DNA of 64,000 bases from Corynebacterium riegelii (GTDB taxonomy: Bacteria > Actinomycetota > Actinomycetes > Mycobacteriales > Mycobacteriaceae). The stretch spans positions 1,116,001 to 1,180,000 of the forward strand of contig NZ_CP068159.1 in NCBI RefSeq assembly GCF_016728505.1. Direction: 5' to 3'. This document shows positions 1-9,582 of this stretch, one piece after another. Numbering within the stretch: the first letter of the stretch is position 1; each line of letters begins with the position of its first letter. The notes below the pieces were generated by a model, which saw only the letters and a list, made by a program, of their open reading frames with translations, was not told the DNA's origin and made no database searches. A program made the translations under genes and the position numbers.

Positions 1-367
1 TGATCAAAGTGGTGGGTGTAGGAGCTTCGTCCGCGTATTCCAGTATGATTTCGCGGTAGCGCTCAGCGCGTCGTAGTGCTTTCGTGGTAGAAGCGTCAAG
101 GCCATCGAGCTCCGGAGACTGACGGAAGTCGATCGTGGATGGAATATCGGGGGAGGTCGGAGCAGGCGTGAAAAAGAACGCAGGTGTGCGGTCGAGCTTC
201 TTTGCCATCTTGACCAGCTGCTTGAATGTTGGGGAACTACTGTTGTCTTCGAACTGCAGGATTCGTTCCGGCTTCACATTTGCTGCAGAAGCCAATTCCT
301 CAACGCTTAGCCCGGATACCTGGCGGGCCCAAGCCAGCGTGTTTCCAATGATGGGTGCGCGCCCCAT
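1..367 (-). CDS. XRE-family HTH regulator of the ImmA/IrrE type (3' end cut by window edge)
   Basis: The reverse strand reads open from an ATG at 367 to the window edge, so about 122 residues are visible and the C-terminus lies outside. The first 60 residues form a helix-turn-helix (GNTLAWARQVSGLSVEELA, then PERILQFEDNSSSPTFKQL). Next comes a segment with PTIDFRQSPELDGLD, the usual linker of regulators that end in an ImmA/IrrE zinc-peptidase domain. That domain would be beyond the edge. An AGGGAGG ribosome site lies just upstream of the ATG. The gene is divergent from the MmeI-like methyltransferase at 517, so it is a good candidate for the regulator of that defence-like operon (inference). 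In this family the peptidase usually cleaves a repressor to relieve repression. Confidence 0.82.
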   Translation of the reverse strand, partial: MGRAPIIGNTLAWARQVSGLSVEELASAANVKPERILQFEDNSSSPTFKQLVKMAKKLDRTPAFFFTPAPTSPDIPSTIDFRQSPELDGLDASTTKALRRAERYREIILEYADEAPTPTTLI

Positions 368-455
368 TTTCAACCTCCCTTCCGGACCAAAAGATTTCCT
401 ACTAAAGCACCTATTGGTTGTGGAGGATACTCAACGCCTTCCACTTTGGATGCAA

Positions 456-465
456 TGTTCGAACA
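456..465. promoter_or_regulatory. Perfect 10-bp palindrome, possible operator
   Basis: TGTTCGAACA is a perfect palindrome in the 149-bp divergent region between the XRE/ImmA regulator and the methyltransferase gene. It is a plausible operator for the regulator. It also resembles the core of an actinobacterial LexA site, but lacks the wider consensus. Low confidence. Confidence 0.3.
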
Positions 466-482
466 GGGCATACCATGGCGCA

Positions 483-509
483 TTAGACTGTGCCGCCGCA
501 CTCTAGACT
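483..509 (+). promoter_or_regulatory. Putative promoter of the methyltransferase operon
   Basis: TTAGAC (483-488) and TAGACT (504-509) have a short 15-bp spacer. The -10 hexamer ends 7 nt before the ATG at 517, which would give a leaderless mRNA, a common arrangement in actinobacteria. No ribosome binding site is seen before that ATG, which fits. Confidence 0.35.
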
Positions 510-516
510 GTTTCGC

Positions 517-1623
517 ATGGCAAGACTAGGGCTAAAGGCGATTGGAGAGCGGGTTGCTCCGCTCGCCGGAAAAGTTGAATATGACCGAGAAATCATCTTC
601 GATCTGCTGCTCGCATATGGGCGATCAAAAGGCAATGTCACCCGTCTACGCAACGGCAGTCTCAACATCGCCGACGACCCTGCGCATGAGGTAGGCCAGA
701 AAAACGTGGTCTACTTTCGGGAGACCACCGGGGATCTACTAGAAGAGCTAGAAACACTCCGAGTGTCACCGACCGTGGTGAAGTACAGCCCGCGTTTTGT
801 CATTGTGACGGACTACCAGGACATGCTGGCGTTTGACACCAAAACAACGGAGAACCGTAAGTTTCCCCTTCGGGAAATCGATCAACACTTCACCTTCTTC
901 TTGCCGTGGGCGGGGATGGAGAAGACGCAGTACACCTCGGAATCTCATGCCGACGTTAAAGCTGCGGAGCGTATGGGCAAGCTCTTTGATGAGCTCGCTG
1001 CTGCCAACCCGGACATGATGGCTGTTGATGCATCGCGACACGGTCTGAATGTCTTTTTCACCCGACTGTTGTTCTGTTTCTTTGCGGAAGACACGGGAAT
1101 TTTTGGAGACAACCAATTCACTAATGCTGTTGCCTCGCAAACCTTAGGTGATGGATCAGATACAGACACGTTCCTGCGTGAGCTTTTCGCATCGTTGGAT
1201 ACAGTAGAACCGGCAGACAAACCTGCGTATCTTGCTGGGTTTCCGTACGTTAACGGTCGCCTTTTCCGTGAAAATGCTTTGCTCACAGTCCCGCGTTTCA
1301 CCGCAAAGGCTCGTGAAACTCTCATCGACTTGGGGACGTTGAAGTGGCAGGACATTAACCCGGATATTTTCGGTTCGATGTTCCAAGCCATCGTTACCCC
1401 GGGACAACGTTCGAACCTTGGACAGCACTACACCTCAGTGCCGAACATTCTGAAGACGATTGAACCGTTGTTCTTGGATGAGCTGAAGGAAGAATTTGAC
1501 GCGGCATATGACAGTCGGGTGAAACTCGACCGACTCCTTGACCGCATTGCAAACATCAAGGTTTTTGAAACTTTCATGCCACGACGGATACAAACGCGCG
1601 CGAACTACGATTTAGCCGCCTGA
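517..1623 (+). pseudogene. MmeI-like (PglX/type IIL class) DNA methyltransferase, 5' fragment
   Basis: The frame starts at ATG 517 (MARLGLKAIGERVAP) and follows the N-terminal and helical-spacer architecture of MmeI-like class I DNA methyltransferases as far as LDRLLDRIANIKVF. In intact relatives this is followed at once by DPACGSGNF (SAM-binding motif I). Here it runs into ETFMPRRIQTRANYDLAA and stops, so the native sequence ends at about 1568. The rest of the gene resumes at about 26613. The N-terminal nuclease region shows no recognisable E-x-K catalytic pair, so the protein may have been a methyltransferase or specificity subunit without its own nuclease; that is inference. The 350 codons here plus 518 at the second site, plus a missing stretch of about 45, match the usual length of about 900 residues. 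Confidence 0.85.
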
Positions 1624-1649
1624 CTAGTTCACCGACGTAACCTCGCGCT

Positions 1650-2504
1650 TCATTGGACGTCGAAAGTCTTCGACTGTTTTTCATTATCTTCGACCCAGTG
1701 AACGGTTAGCTTTGTGCCTGCGGTGCCCATCGAATACGAGACTGGCACTTTCCAGATGACCCCAGGTTCCAGCGTGATTGGCTGATCATCCACAAGGAGT
1801 CTCATAAGGCCCGATGCGGCTTGGCCTTCGAAGGTCACCGCTTCAGCAGCGAGATCACCAGTATTGGTAACCTCAAACCAGTGTTTCGTTTCGTATTTGA
1901 TCTTGCCGCGCTTGTCAATTTCCTTTTCGTGTCGCTCGCTCTTTGACTCGACGCGGAAGCGGACGCCGAGCGGCTCATGGCGCACCCCGACCACGGAGAG
2001 ATCGATTTTGACTAGGTCATGCTCGACGGCAGCCCAGACTTGGTTCTCCAGTTGGCGGATGTCATCGAATTCTCGGAGCAGTCCCCGCTCCTTGATTTCA
2101 TTCTTGAAATTTCGGAGACCCTCGAGTTGCGCAGTATCGACGTCATGAGGCAGTGGGGCTCTTGAGAAAAACAGGTGTACCGGTTTCCCGCTGTTTACTG
2201 CTCGCTCAATCTCTTCAACTGTTCCCGACACTGCATCTGGTGTTGGTGAGCCGAGTCGGCTGCCGAAGAGCGCGACCACGATGTCGGCTCCGTCGACTCC
2301 CTGGGTGTTGATGATCTCCTGAGGGTGACCTCCGAGCAGCGGTACAGAATTGGTCTCCCACCGCCACGGCAGTCAGACTACATTCCGAGTCGTCGCGTGG
2401 AGTCGATTCCATGAGTGCAGAGCGCCCTCGACTGCATCTCGGGCATCGGGTACGTCGGATGGGGAGGCGACGAGAACGCGCAGAACGGTTGCCGGAAAGC
2501 TCAT
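1650..2504 (-). pseudogene. DUF4062 protein with internal stop codon
   Basis: From ATG 2504 the frame reads RVLVASPSDVPDARDAVEGA, the start of the TIR-like DUF4062 fold. It meets TGA at 2373-2375, then continues in the same frame with LPWRWETNSVPLLGGHPQ and ADIVVALFGSRLGSPTPDA to a stop at 1650. Both halves belong to one gene of about 284 codons. DUF4062 proteins are often found in immunity-type loci; the C-terminal part here has no recognised catalytic domain. The gene lies just inside the left junction of the insert that splits the methyltransferase gene. The in-frame TGA could be a real nonsense mutation or a sequence error. Confidence 0.75.
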
Positions 2505-2579
2505 GACTTTATTCAACGTGTCTAACTGCCCGGGTGACGAGAGGAGAGTCCTAGGGCCACTAGGAACTGGTCGCGATTG

Positions 2580-2808
2580 TCTGTTCGCTGCCGTCGCGGC
2601 GCAGGCCCTGTCGCGCGCGGCCAAGGCGGGCGATACCTCTCCCGGGGCCGTGACGGCGGCGATCAAGACGACGGCCGAGTGGCTACACAATACGCCGGCG
2701 ATCGCGCGCGATTCCTATATCAATCCGCGGGTGATCGAGCTGTTTGAAAAGGGCACGGTCATCTCGGGTAAGGCGACCGACGCGAAGGTGCGGGCCCTGC
2801 TGACCTAG
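2580..2808 (+). pseudogene. DNA topoisomerase IB, C-terminal fragment
   Basis: The last 75 codons before TAG at 2806-2808 carry AAIKTTAEWLHNTPAIARDS followed by YINPRVIELFEKG. This is the characteristic C-terminal end of bacterial topoisomerase IB, in which the SYI/V-(D/N)-PRV segment contains the active-site tyrosine. The rest of the protein is absent; upstream sequence belongs to the DUF4062 segment. The 5' limit is approximate. It indicates that a block of chromosome from another locus or species was joined here. Confidence 0.7.
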
Positions 2809-3559
2809 GCTTCGTCGCTCTCCGGCCACGTGATGGGCGTGGGCGACACATCGCGGGCGGTGAAGCGCTCCGAGCCGATTCCGGCGACGACGAGCACGAT
2901 GCCAAGGACCTGGATTGGCAGCGGTACTTGGGCGAGGACGATCGCGCCGATAAGCACGCTGATCGCGGGCTCCAGCACATGAGGGTGCCGAAGGCGGCCG
3001 GGGCCATGGAACGCAGCGCGACGATTTCGAAGGCGAGAGGGATGACCGGCATCAGGAGTGCGAGCCCGAGCGCCGTGGCGATGACCGGCAGGGACAGGTG
3101 CGGCAGCGCCTCGGGTAGCCCGATGGGCGCGTAGGCGATGGCGACGATCGGGATGGTGTAGGCGAGGGCGCTGATGCCGGAAAACCGATCGCCGACGCGT
3201 TGGGTTAAGACGATATACAGCGCCCACCCGAGCCCGGAGCCGAGGGCGAACAGGATGCCGACGACGTCGACGTTACCGATCCAGGGCCGGGTCAGTAAGA
3301 CGACGCCGATCATGGCGAGGGCGGTGACGAGACCGGCGTCACGCCAGGTCATACCGCGCAGGCGCAGGCGCGCGATTGCCAGGATGAGGACGGCGCCGGC
3401 GGCCACGCGCAGCCAGGCAGCCCCGCGCGGCCCGACGTCGTTGATCAAGCCAACGGCGAAGGCTCCCGAGAGTTGGACCGAAAGCATGGCAAGGACGGCG
3501 AGTAGCCAGGGCGGCACCTCGGCCGCCCGGGCTTGCTGCTTGTCGCGCCATAGGCTCAC
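2805..3559 (-). pseudogene. RhtA/EamA-type amino-acid exporter, broken
   Basis: A GTG at 3559 starts a DMT (EamA) permease with several hydrophobic helices (VPPWLLAVLAMLSVQLSGAF, GLALLMPVIPLAFEIVAL) and the family signature of threonine/homoserine exporter RhtA (RSMAPAAFGTLM...LEPAISVLIGAIVLAQ). A one-base deletion after FGTLM (about 2980) moves the last 58 codons into another frame, which ends at 2805. The protein also lacks about 45 residues between WRDAGLVTAL and GVVLLTRPW compared with normal 300-residue relatives. Two lesions make a pseudogene likely. Its stop overlaps the convergent topoisomerase fragment. Confidence 0.75.
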
Positions 3560-3615
3560 CCTTCCAGGCTAAACCCTGCCTTGGCCATTGCCCACGCCTG
3601 CGGTTCAATGGGGCT

Positions 3616-4013
3616 ATGACCCGACCCACGATCATGTTTGTGTGCGTTCACAATGCAGGCCGCTCCCAGATGGCGGCGGCTTTTGCCAAGACGCTGTCCG
3701 GCGGACGCATTGAGGTCCGCTCCGCGGGCTCCGCCCCCGCTGATTCGATCAACCCCGTGGTACGAGAGGCGATGGCGGAGGTCGGGATCGATCTGGCCGC
3801 GGCGCGCCCGAGGGTGCTGGTGGCTGAGGACGTGCAATCCTCCGACGTCGTCATCACGATGGGCTGCGGCGATGCGTGTCCGTTTTTCCCGGCACGCGCT
3901 ATGAGGATTGGCAGCTGGCCGATCCGGCTGGGCAGGACCTTGCCACCGTGCGCGTGATCCGCGACGAGATTCAGGCTCGGGTGCGCGAGCTGGTGGCGAG
4001 CCTGCAGCCCTAG
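3616..4013 (+). pseudogene. Low-molecular-weight phosphatase/arsenate reductase (ArsC type), frameshifted
   Basis: The N-terminus MTRPTIMFVCVHNAGRSQMA has the C-x5-R phosphatase loop of thioredoxin/mycothiol-linked arsenate reductases, and ITMGCGDACPFFP is the general-acid region. A one-base deletion near 3890 breaks the frame. In the next frame the expected tail follows (TRYEDWQLADPAGQDLATVR ... LVASLQP) and ends with TAG at 4011-4013, giving the usual length of about 132 residues. No ars regulator or permease is adjacent. It is either a recent pseudogene or a one-base sequence error. Confidence 0.8.
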
Positions 4014-4047
4014 GCGCCGCGCCGACGCATTTGACCCCGCCCTCGAC

Positions 4048-4067
4048 TTAGGTTAGGGTCACCTTAA
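4048..4067 (+). promoter_or_regulatory. DtxR/IdeR-type iron box upstream of irtA
   Basis: TTAGGTTAGGGTCACCTTAA matches the DtxR consensus TTAGGTTAGCCTAACCTAA at 15 of 19 positions and ends 29 bp before the irtA start. This predicts repression of irtAB by iron-loaded DtxR. Confidence 0.82.
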
Positions 4068-4096
4068 TTTGTGGCGCGGCGCAGGAGGGAATGCAC

Positions 4097-6643
4097 ATGG
4101 CGAAACGGGGTTTTGAGGGCGTGCTGACGCGCGGATTTGGAGCGCGCGACCACAGCGCAACAGTCACGGCCGTGACCTACCTCGCCCCGCATTTCGTGCG
4201 AATCCACCTGGTGAGTGCAAGTCTGCTTGCCGAGGTCGTTCTCGCGCCCACGGCCTGGCTGCGGTTCTGGTTCCCCGATCCGGACGGCAGCGACCAGGAA
4301 CATCAGCGCGGCTACACCATCGTCGAGGCCGACCCGGATACCGGTGAGTTCGCGATCGACGTGGTGCTGCACGAACCTGCCGGGCCGGCCTCCAGCTGGG
4401 CAAGCCAGGCACAGCCGGGCGATACCATCGCGGTCACTACGCTCGGCTCGACGGGTTTCGTCCTGCCCGAGGAACTACCCGACGGATACCTCGTCATTGG
4501 TGATGCCGCGTCGCTGCCCGCCATCAATTCAATCCTCGAGGTGCTTCCATCCGAGCTGCCGGTCGAACTGTACCTGGAAGAGCACACGCTCGATGACCAC
4601 ATGCTGGAAATCCGCACGCATCCGCGCGCGCGAGTGCATTGGGTGCCGCGCGTCGATGAGGCGAGCCTGGCGGCGGGACTGGCTGCGCGGGACTGGTCGA
4701 ACTGGAGCGCGTGGGTGGCGTGTGAGTCCGACAGCTTGAAATATGTGCGTCGCCGCCTGATGAACGATTTTGGCTTCCCGAAGTCCGAAATCCAAGCCCG
4801 CGCCTACTGGTGTTATGGGCGGGCATTCGGCAAAAAACGCCCCAAGGATCTGCCCGAGGCTGCCGCCGCGCAGGTACCTGCGGCCGACGAGGCTGCGCCT
4901 ATCAGCGGGACGTGGCGGGCTGAGGCCGGTCGGCGCCTGCTCGCCCCGCTGCGCACAACCTTCATCCTGGCGGCGATCGTGCAAGCGCTGGCCACACTCG
5001 CGCAGCTGGCCCCCTACGTCCTGCTCGTCGAACTCGCCCGGCTGCTGCTCGTCGGCGCCGGCACCGACGCGCTCATCCGCCTGGGCTGGTGGGCCGGCCT
5101 GGTCCTTATCGCGGGCGCGCTACTCACGACCGGGCTGATGACCTGGCTGCACATCGTCGATGCGCGCGTCAGTCAGGACCTGCGCACCCGACTGCTGATG
5201 AAGCTCGGACGCGTGCCCCTCGGGTTTTTCGATACCCGCAGCGCGGCGCACATCAAGCAGCTGGTGCACGATGATCCGCTGGCGATGCACTACCTCATCA
5301 CGCATGCGGTGCCCGATGCGGTCGGCGCCATCGTCGCGCCTGTGGCCGTCTTGGGCTACCTGTTCGTGATCGACTGGCGGGTGGCGCTCACCCTGCTGCT
5401 GCCGGTGCTCGCCTACCTGATCGGCATGTACATCATGATGACGCAGTCGGGCCCGCGCGTAGTGCAGGCGCCGCAGTGGCGCCAGCAGATGGCCAGCGCT
5501 GCTGACGCCTACCTGCAGGGGCAGGCCGTCGTGCGCGTCTTCGGGGGTGCAGCCGCCGCGCCCTTCACCCGGAGCCTGCGAGACTACCTCGATTTCCTGC
5601 GATCCTGGCAGCAGCCGCTCAACGGCCGCAAAACCTTCATCGATCTGGTCACGCGCCCCGCGACGTTCCTGTTCCTCAGCTGCGTGGTGGGCACCGCGCT
5701 CATCACCGCGGGCATGATGGATCCGATCTCGCTGCTGCCCTTCCTGTTTCTTGGCACGACGTTCGGTGCGCGGCTACTGGGCGTCGGCTACGGTCTGCAG
5801 GCGCTGCGCGACGGTATGCTCGCGGCACGCCGGATCCAGGTCATGCTCGACCAGGAGCAGCTGTCCACGCTGCCTGAGGTCGAGCACGCGGCGAGCGCGC
5901 CGAGGCCCGCTGGTCTCGTCGAGTTCGATGATGTGAGCTTTGGCTACGACGCGTCTACCCCCGTGCTGTCGGGCGTCTCGCTGCGCCTGGCGCCCGGTAC
6001 CATCACTGCGCTCGTGGGCCCGTCCGGTGCGGGTAAATCCACCCTGGCGAGCCTGCTTGCCCGGTTCTACGACGTGACCGACGGCGCAATCCGCATCGGC
6101 GGCCACGATCTTCGTACGCTCGAGGCATCACAGCTGTATTCGCGGGTTGGCTTCGTCTTCCAGAATCCGCAACTGGTGCGCGCCAGCGTCCACGAGAACA
6201 TCGCGCTCGCCCGCCCGGATGCCAGTCGGCACGAGGTGGAGCAGGCTGCCCGCGCCGCTCACATTCACGAGCGCATCCTCGCCCTACCGGACGGCTATGA
6301 CACGATCCTGGGCGCTGACATCGCCCTATCCGGCGGTGAACGCCAGCGCATCACCATCGCCCGTGCGCTGCTGGCCGACTGCCCAATCCTCGTGCTGGAC
6401 GAGGCGACGGCATTTTCCGACCCCGAATCCGAATACCTCGTCCAGCAGGCGGTCAGCCGCCTGACCGCCGGACGCACCGTGCTGCTCATCGCTCACCGCC
6501 TGCACACCATCACTGGCGTCGATACCATCGTTGTGCTCGATGGCGGCCAGATCATCGAGCAGGGTCGGCACGAGGAACTGCTCGCACGCGGCGGTCGCTA
6601 CGCCGAACTCTGGGCAGCCGCCGAGACGAAGGCCACCTCATGA
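4097..6643 (+). CDS. irtA: IrtA-like siderophore importer: SIP ferric reductase domain fused to an ABC exporter-fold subunit
   Basis: Residues 1-250 form a siderophore-interacting (FAD/NAD) domain, with the FAD motif RGYTIVEADP and the nucleotide-binding GDAASLPAI. A linker leads to a six-helix transmembrane domain (about 285-560) and a nucleotide-binding domain with Walker A GPSGAGKS, signature LSGGERQR and Walker B ILVLDEAT. This fusion is diagnostic of IrtA of the mycobacterial carboxymycobactin importer, which takes up and reduces ferric siderophores although it has the exporter fold. ATG 4097 is preferred over ATG 4091, because AGGAGG at 4083-4088 is 8 nt from the former and 2 nt from the latter. 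It overlaps irtB by 4 nt and has a DtxR box upstream. Corynebacteria make no mycobactin, so a xenosiderophore substrate is likely. Confidence 0.92.
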   Translation: MAKRGFEGVLTRGFGARDHSATVTAVTYLAPHFVRIHLVSASLLAEVVLAPTAWLRFWFPDPDGSDQEHQRGYTIVEADPDTGEFAIDVVLHEPAGPASSWASQAQPGDTIAVTTLGSTGFVLPEELPDGYLVIGDAASLPAINSILEVLPSELPVELYLEEHTLDDHMLEIRTHPRARVHWVPRVDEASLAAGLAARDWSNWSAWVACESDSLKYVRRRLMNDFGFPKSEIQARAYWCYGRAFGKKRPKDLPEAAAAQVPAADEAAPISGTWRAEAGRRLLAPLRTTFILAAIVQALATLAQLAPYVLLVELARLLLVGAGTDALIRLGWWAGLVLIAGALLTTGLMTWLHIVDARVSQDLRTRLLMKLGRVPLGFFDTRSAAHIKQLVHDDPLAMHYLITHAVPDAVGAIVAPVAVLGYLFVIDWRVALTLLLPVLAYLIGMYIMMTQSGPRVVQAPQWRQQMASAADAYLQGQAVVRVFGGAAAAPFTRSLRDYLDFLRSWQQPLNGRKTFIDLVTRPATFLFLSCVVGTALITAGMMDPISLLPFLFLGTTFGARLLGVGYGLQALRDGMLAARRIQVMLDQEQLSTLPEVEHAASAPRPAGLVEFDDVSFGYDASTPVLSGVSLRLAPGTITALVGPSGAGKSTLASLLARFYDVTDGAIRIGGHDLRTLEASQLYSRVGFVFQNPQLVRASVHENIALARPDASRHEVEQAARAAHIHERILALPDGYDTILGADIALSGGERQRITIARALLADCPILVLDEATAFSDPESEYLVQQAVSRLTAGRTVLLIAHRLHTITGVDTIVVLDGGQIIEQGRHEELLARGGRYAELWAAAETKATS

Positions 6644-8373
6644 TCCGCACGCTCATTAACCTGCTGCCACCGGCCCAGCGCCGCCATATCACCCCCTACC
6701 TGGCGCTCACGGCGCTAAGTATCGCGCTACGCGCCGCAGCGGCGCTCGCCCTCATTCCGCTCATCTCGGCCCTGTTCAGCTCGCAGCCGGGTGATGCCTG
6801 GCGCCCTCTGGCCATGATCGCGATCGCTACGGCGCTTGGCTGGGGGTGCGATAGCGCCGCGGCCCGCCACGCCTACGCTGTTGGCTTCGTGCTGCTGGAT
6901 CACGCTCAGCACACCGTCGCCGAGCGCATCACCACCATCCGATTGCAGTGGCTGACCGGCGATAACCTGGCCACCACGCGTCAGGCGGTCGCTGCCACCG
7001 GTCCCGAACTCGTCGGGTTGATCGCCTACCTGGTGACGCCGCTGCTGAACGCCCTTATTCTTCCGGCCGCGATCGGCATCGGCCTGCTGTGGTTTTCTCC
7101 GACGCTCGGCGCTGCAGCGCTGGCGTTCCTGCCGCTGCTGCTTGGCGCCCTCGCCCTCTCGATGCGCCTGGCGCGCAGCGCCGACGCCGCCGCGGATCGC
7201 GCCCACGCCCAGCTGTCCGAGCGCCTCCTGGAGTTCGCCCGCACCCAGCAGGCGTTGCGCTCCGCCCGCCGCGTCGATACCGAGAGCAGCCATGTCGGCC
7301 AGGCACTTGCCGCGCGCACTCATGCGATGAGCCGACTGCTCGCCTACCGCGCGCCCGAGCAGCTGGTTTTCACTCTGCTGACCCAGCTCGCCCTCATTGC
7401 GCTCAGCGCCCTCGCGGTCAGCCGCGCCGTCACCGGCGAGGTTTCCCCCGCCGCCGCGATCGCGCTCATCGTCGTCATCGTCCGCTTCTTGGAGCCCCTG
7501 GCGCTCGTGGCCGATATCACCGCCGGCTTGCAACTGACCACGAACGCACTGCGCACCATCCACACCGTGCTTGCCGCACCGCGCGAGCACCCCGGAACCG
7601 CGACACCAACCCTCTCAACCGCTCCCCAGATCGAGGTCGCCGACGTCACCTTCGGTTATGACGCCACGCGCGAGCGCCCCGTGCTTGACGGCCTGAACCT
7701 CACCTTCCAGCCGGGCACCACAACCGCGATCGTCGGGCCTTCTGGCTCGGGCAAATCCACCCTGCTGTTCCTGCTGGCCGGGCTCCACCAGCCCACCTCC
7801 GGAAGCATCCGTATCCAGGGCACGGACCTCGCCGAGCTCACTCCCGCCGCCCGCCGCGCCCTCATCGCCGTCATCTTCCAAGACCCGTACCTGTTTGACG
7901 GCACACTGCTGGACAACATCTCCATCGGTAATCCCCACGCCACCGGCGAGCAGATCGAGCGCGCCACCGCACTCGCGCGCGTGGATGCCGTTGCCGCGCA
8001 ACTCACCGACGGCATGGACACAATGGTCGGCGACGGTGGCACGCTGCTATCGGGCGGGCAGCGCCAGCGCGTCTCGATCGCCCGCGCCCTGCTCAGCTGC
8101 GCCCCCGTGCTGCTAGTCGATGAGGCCACCAGCGCGCTCGATACCGAAAACGAACGCGCCGTCGCCGCTGCCCTGAGCTCGGAGACCACGCCCCGCACCC
8201 GCATCATCGTCGCGCACCGCCTGTCCTCCATCCGCCAGGCCGACCGCGTCATCTTCTTCGATGCCGGCCGCGTCATCGAGGACGGCAGCATCGAGGACCT
8301 GCTCGCCCTTGATGGCCGCTTCGCCGCATACTGGCGCCAGCAGCAGGCCGCCAGCGCTTGGCGCGTGCGCTAG
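6640..8373 (+). CDS. irtB: IrtB-like ABC transporter subunit
   Basis: A 577-residue exporter-fold half-transporter: six transmembrane helices in the first 310 residues, then a nucleotide-binding domain with Walker A GPSGSGKS, signature LLSGGQRQRVSIARAL, Walker B VLLVDEATSALD and a switch histidine in IIVAHRLSS. The ATG overlaps the irtA stop (ATGA), so the two are translationally coupled and should form the IrtA-IrtB heterodimer in the cytoplasmic membrane. Unlike the decayed genes around it, the frame is intact, suggesting it is still under selection. Confidence 0.9.
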   Translation: MIRTLINLLPPAQRRHITPYLALTALSIALRAAAALALIPLISALFSSQPGDAWRPLAMIAIATALGWGCDSAAARHAYAVGFVLLDHAQHTVAERITTIRLQWLTGDNLATTRQAVAATGPELVGLIAYLVTPLLNALILPAAIGIGLLWFSPTLGAAALAFLPLLLGALALSMRLARSADAAADRAHAQLSERLLEFARTQQALRSARRVDTESSHVGQALAARTHAMSRLLAYRAPEQLVFTLLTQLALIALSALAVSRAVTGEVSPAAAIALIVVIVRFLEPLALVADITAGLQLTTNALRTIHTVLAAPREHPGTATPTLSTAPQIEVADVTFGYDATRERPVLDGLNLTFQPGTTTAIVGPSGSGKSTLLFLLAGLHQPTSGSIRIQGTDLAELTPAARRALIAVIFQDPYLFDGTLLDNISIGNPHATGEQIERATALARVDAVAAQLTDGMDTMVGDGGTLLSGGQRQRVSIARALLSCAPVLLVDEATSALDTENERAVAAALSSETTPRTRIIVAHRLSSIRQADRVIFFDAGRVIEDGSIEDLLALDGRFAAYWRQQQAASAWRVR

Positions 8374-8450
8374 TGCTCCCGCCAAGCCCTACGGTAGATT
8401 CAACGCCATAGCCTACGTGACCCAGCTCACCGCCGGGTTGAAAGGATGGC

Positions 8451-9582
8451 ATCAAGAAACGCTGTGCAGCAATGGCTCTGGTTTTGCAGCTACGCTCGCC
8501 GGTTGTGGCGACGAGACCGCACCTGAGAGTTAGGCCTCGCCTGCCACGAGATCACCCCCCCGACCACCTCAGCTCCTTCCATCAGCGCAAAGCTCAGCGT
8601 TGACAGCACGGATAAGCCCCTGACATCTGCCGCGTGCGCCACGATCGACGGGGAATCAACGGTGTCATTCGAAACACCGGATCAGCCGCAGTCGTTGCTC
8701 ACCGTCAAGGTTGCCGATGGCGCCGTCAAGGATGTGATATGTCAAGCCGGCAACACCCTGCACTCCTGGGGAGGCGACTACTTTGGACGTGACCCGCTCG
8801 TGAGTGTTGACGCAGACCGCTGGCGGATCGAGGCCTCCGTGCGTGAAATCAGCGGCGACGGTGCGGCCGAACTCAAGGTTATGGAAATCCAAGCGGAGAT
8901 CGACTGCACGTCTGACGAGAGCCATCATCGCGATGACCCGTATCAGTCGGTAGCCAACGGCCAGTACGCACCGAGCCCTGAGCGCAAAGCTCAGCTCGAG
9001 CCACTCGATGCTCTATTCGCCAAGACTCAAAGCGAGGTGATAATCGACGGGCAGGCAGCGACCGTCACGAAAACGTCATGTGACCCCAGCTTCGTCGCTG
9101 AAACCAATGTGAGGGCCGATCTTGAGATCGGCGGAGAATCAGCATCCCTATCGTGGGACTTCACCGATCTCGCCGTGCCAAAAGCCGTGGAGTTGCGTCT
9201 AACGGGCAACCAGCTTGGCTGGCAGCACGAAAAAACGTCCTACCCGCACACCGGGGTCGAGGGCAAAGCCCACGCACTGCGCGGCACGGTCTATTCCGAT
9301 GACCTGTCCAAAACCAGCACCATCGAGCCCGTCATTTTCTGCGAAGCAAAAGTATGGACACATCGTCTTGGGAACCTACTGCTGCTCAATCGCCGGAAAA
9401 ACTCCAGTGCTTGCAATTATGACTTCGATGTTAAGAAGGAGAAGTACTTCAAGTCCGGGAAAGGCGTGGCCGTGTTCGCACTCACCACGCAGGTACTTGG
9501 AGAGCCAGTGTGGACTCCCAGTGGTATCGAGCGACGTCAGAAAGAGCTTTTGGAGATCTTGATTAAGGAGTGGCAACTCTAA
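8451..9582 (+). pseudogene. Surface lipoprotein gene, degenerate 5' end
   Basis: An AAAGGA ribosome site at 8441-8446 precedes ATC-AAG-AAA-CGC, where an ATG would be expected (start codon lost). The signal sequence reads KKRCAAMALV; a one-base deletion then shifts the frame, in which ATLAGCGDETAPES follows, including a lipobox (LAGC). A stop at 8531-8533 and a second shift precede a long open frame, in which SAKLSVDSTDKPLTSAACAT runs on to LLEILIKEWQL at 9582. The 306-residue open part (ATG-less; from about 8662) has two similar Cys-containing beta-rich segments, loosely like the LpqH-type lipoprotein domain; no firm family. It follows irtAB, so it may once have been an iron-regulated surface protein (inference). 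Confidence 0.55.
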
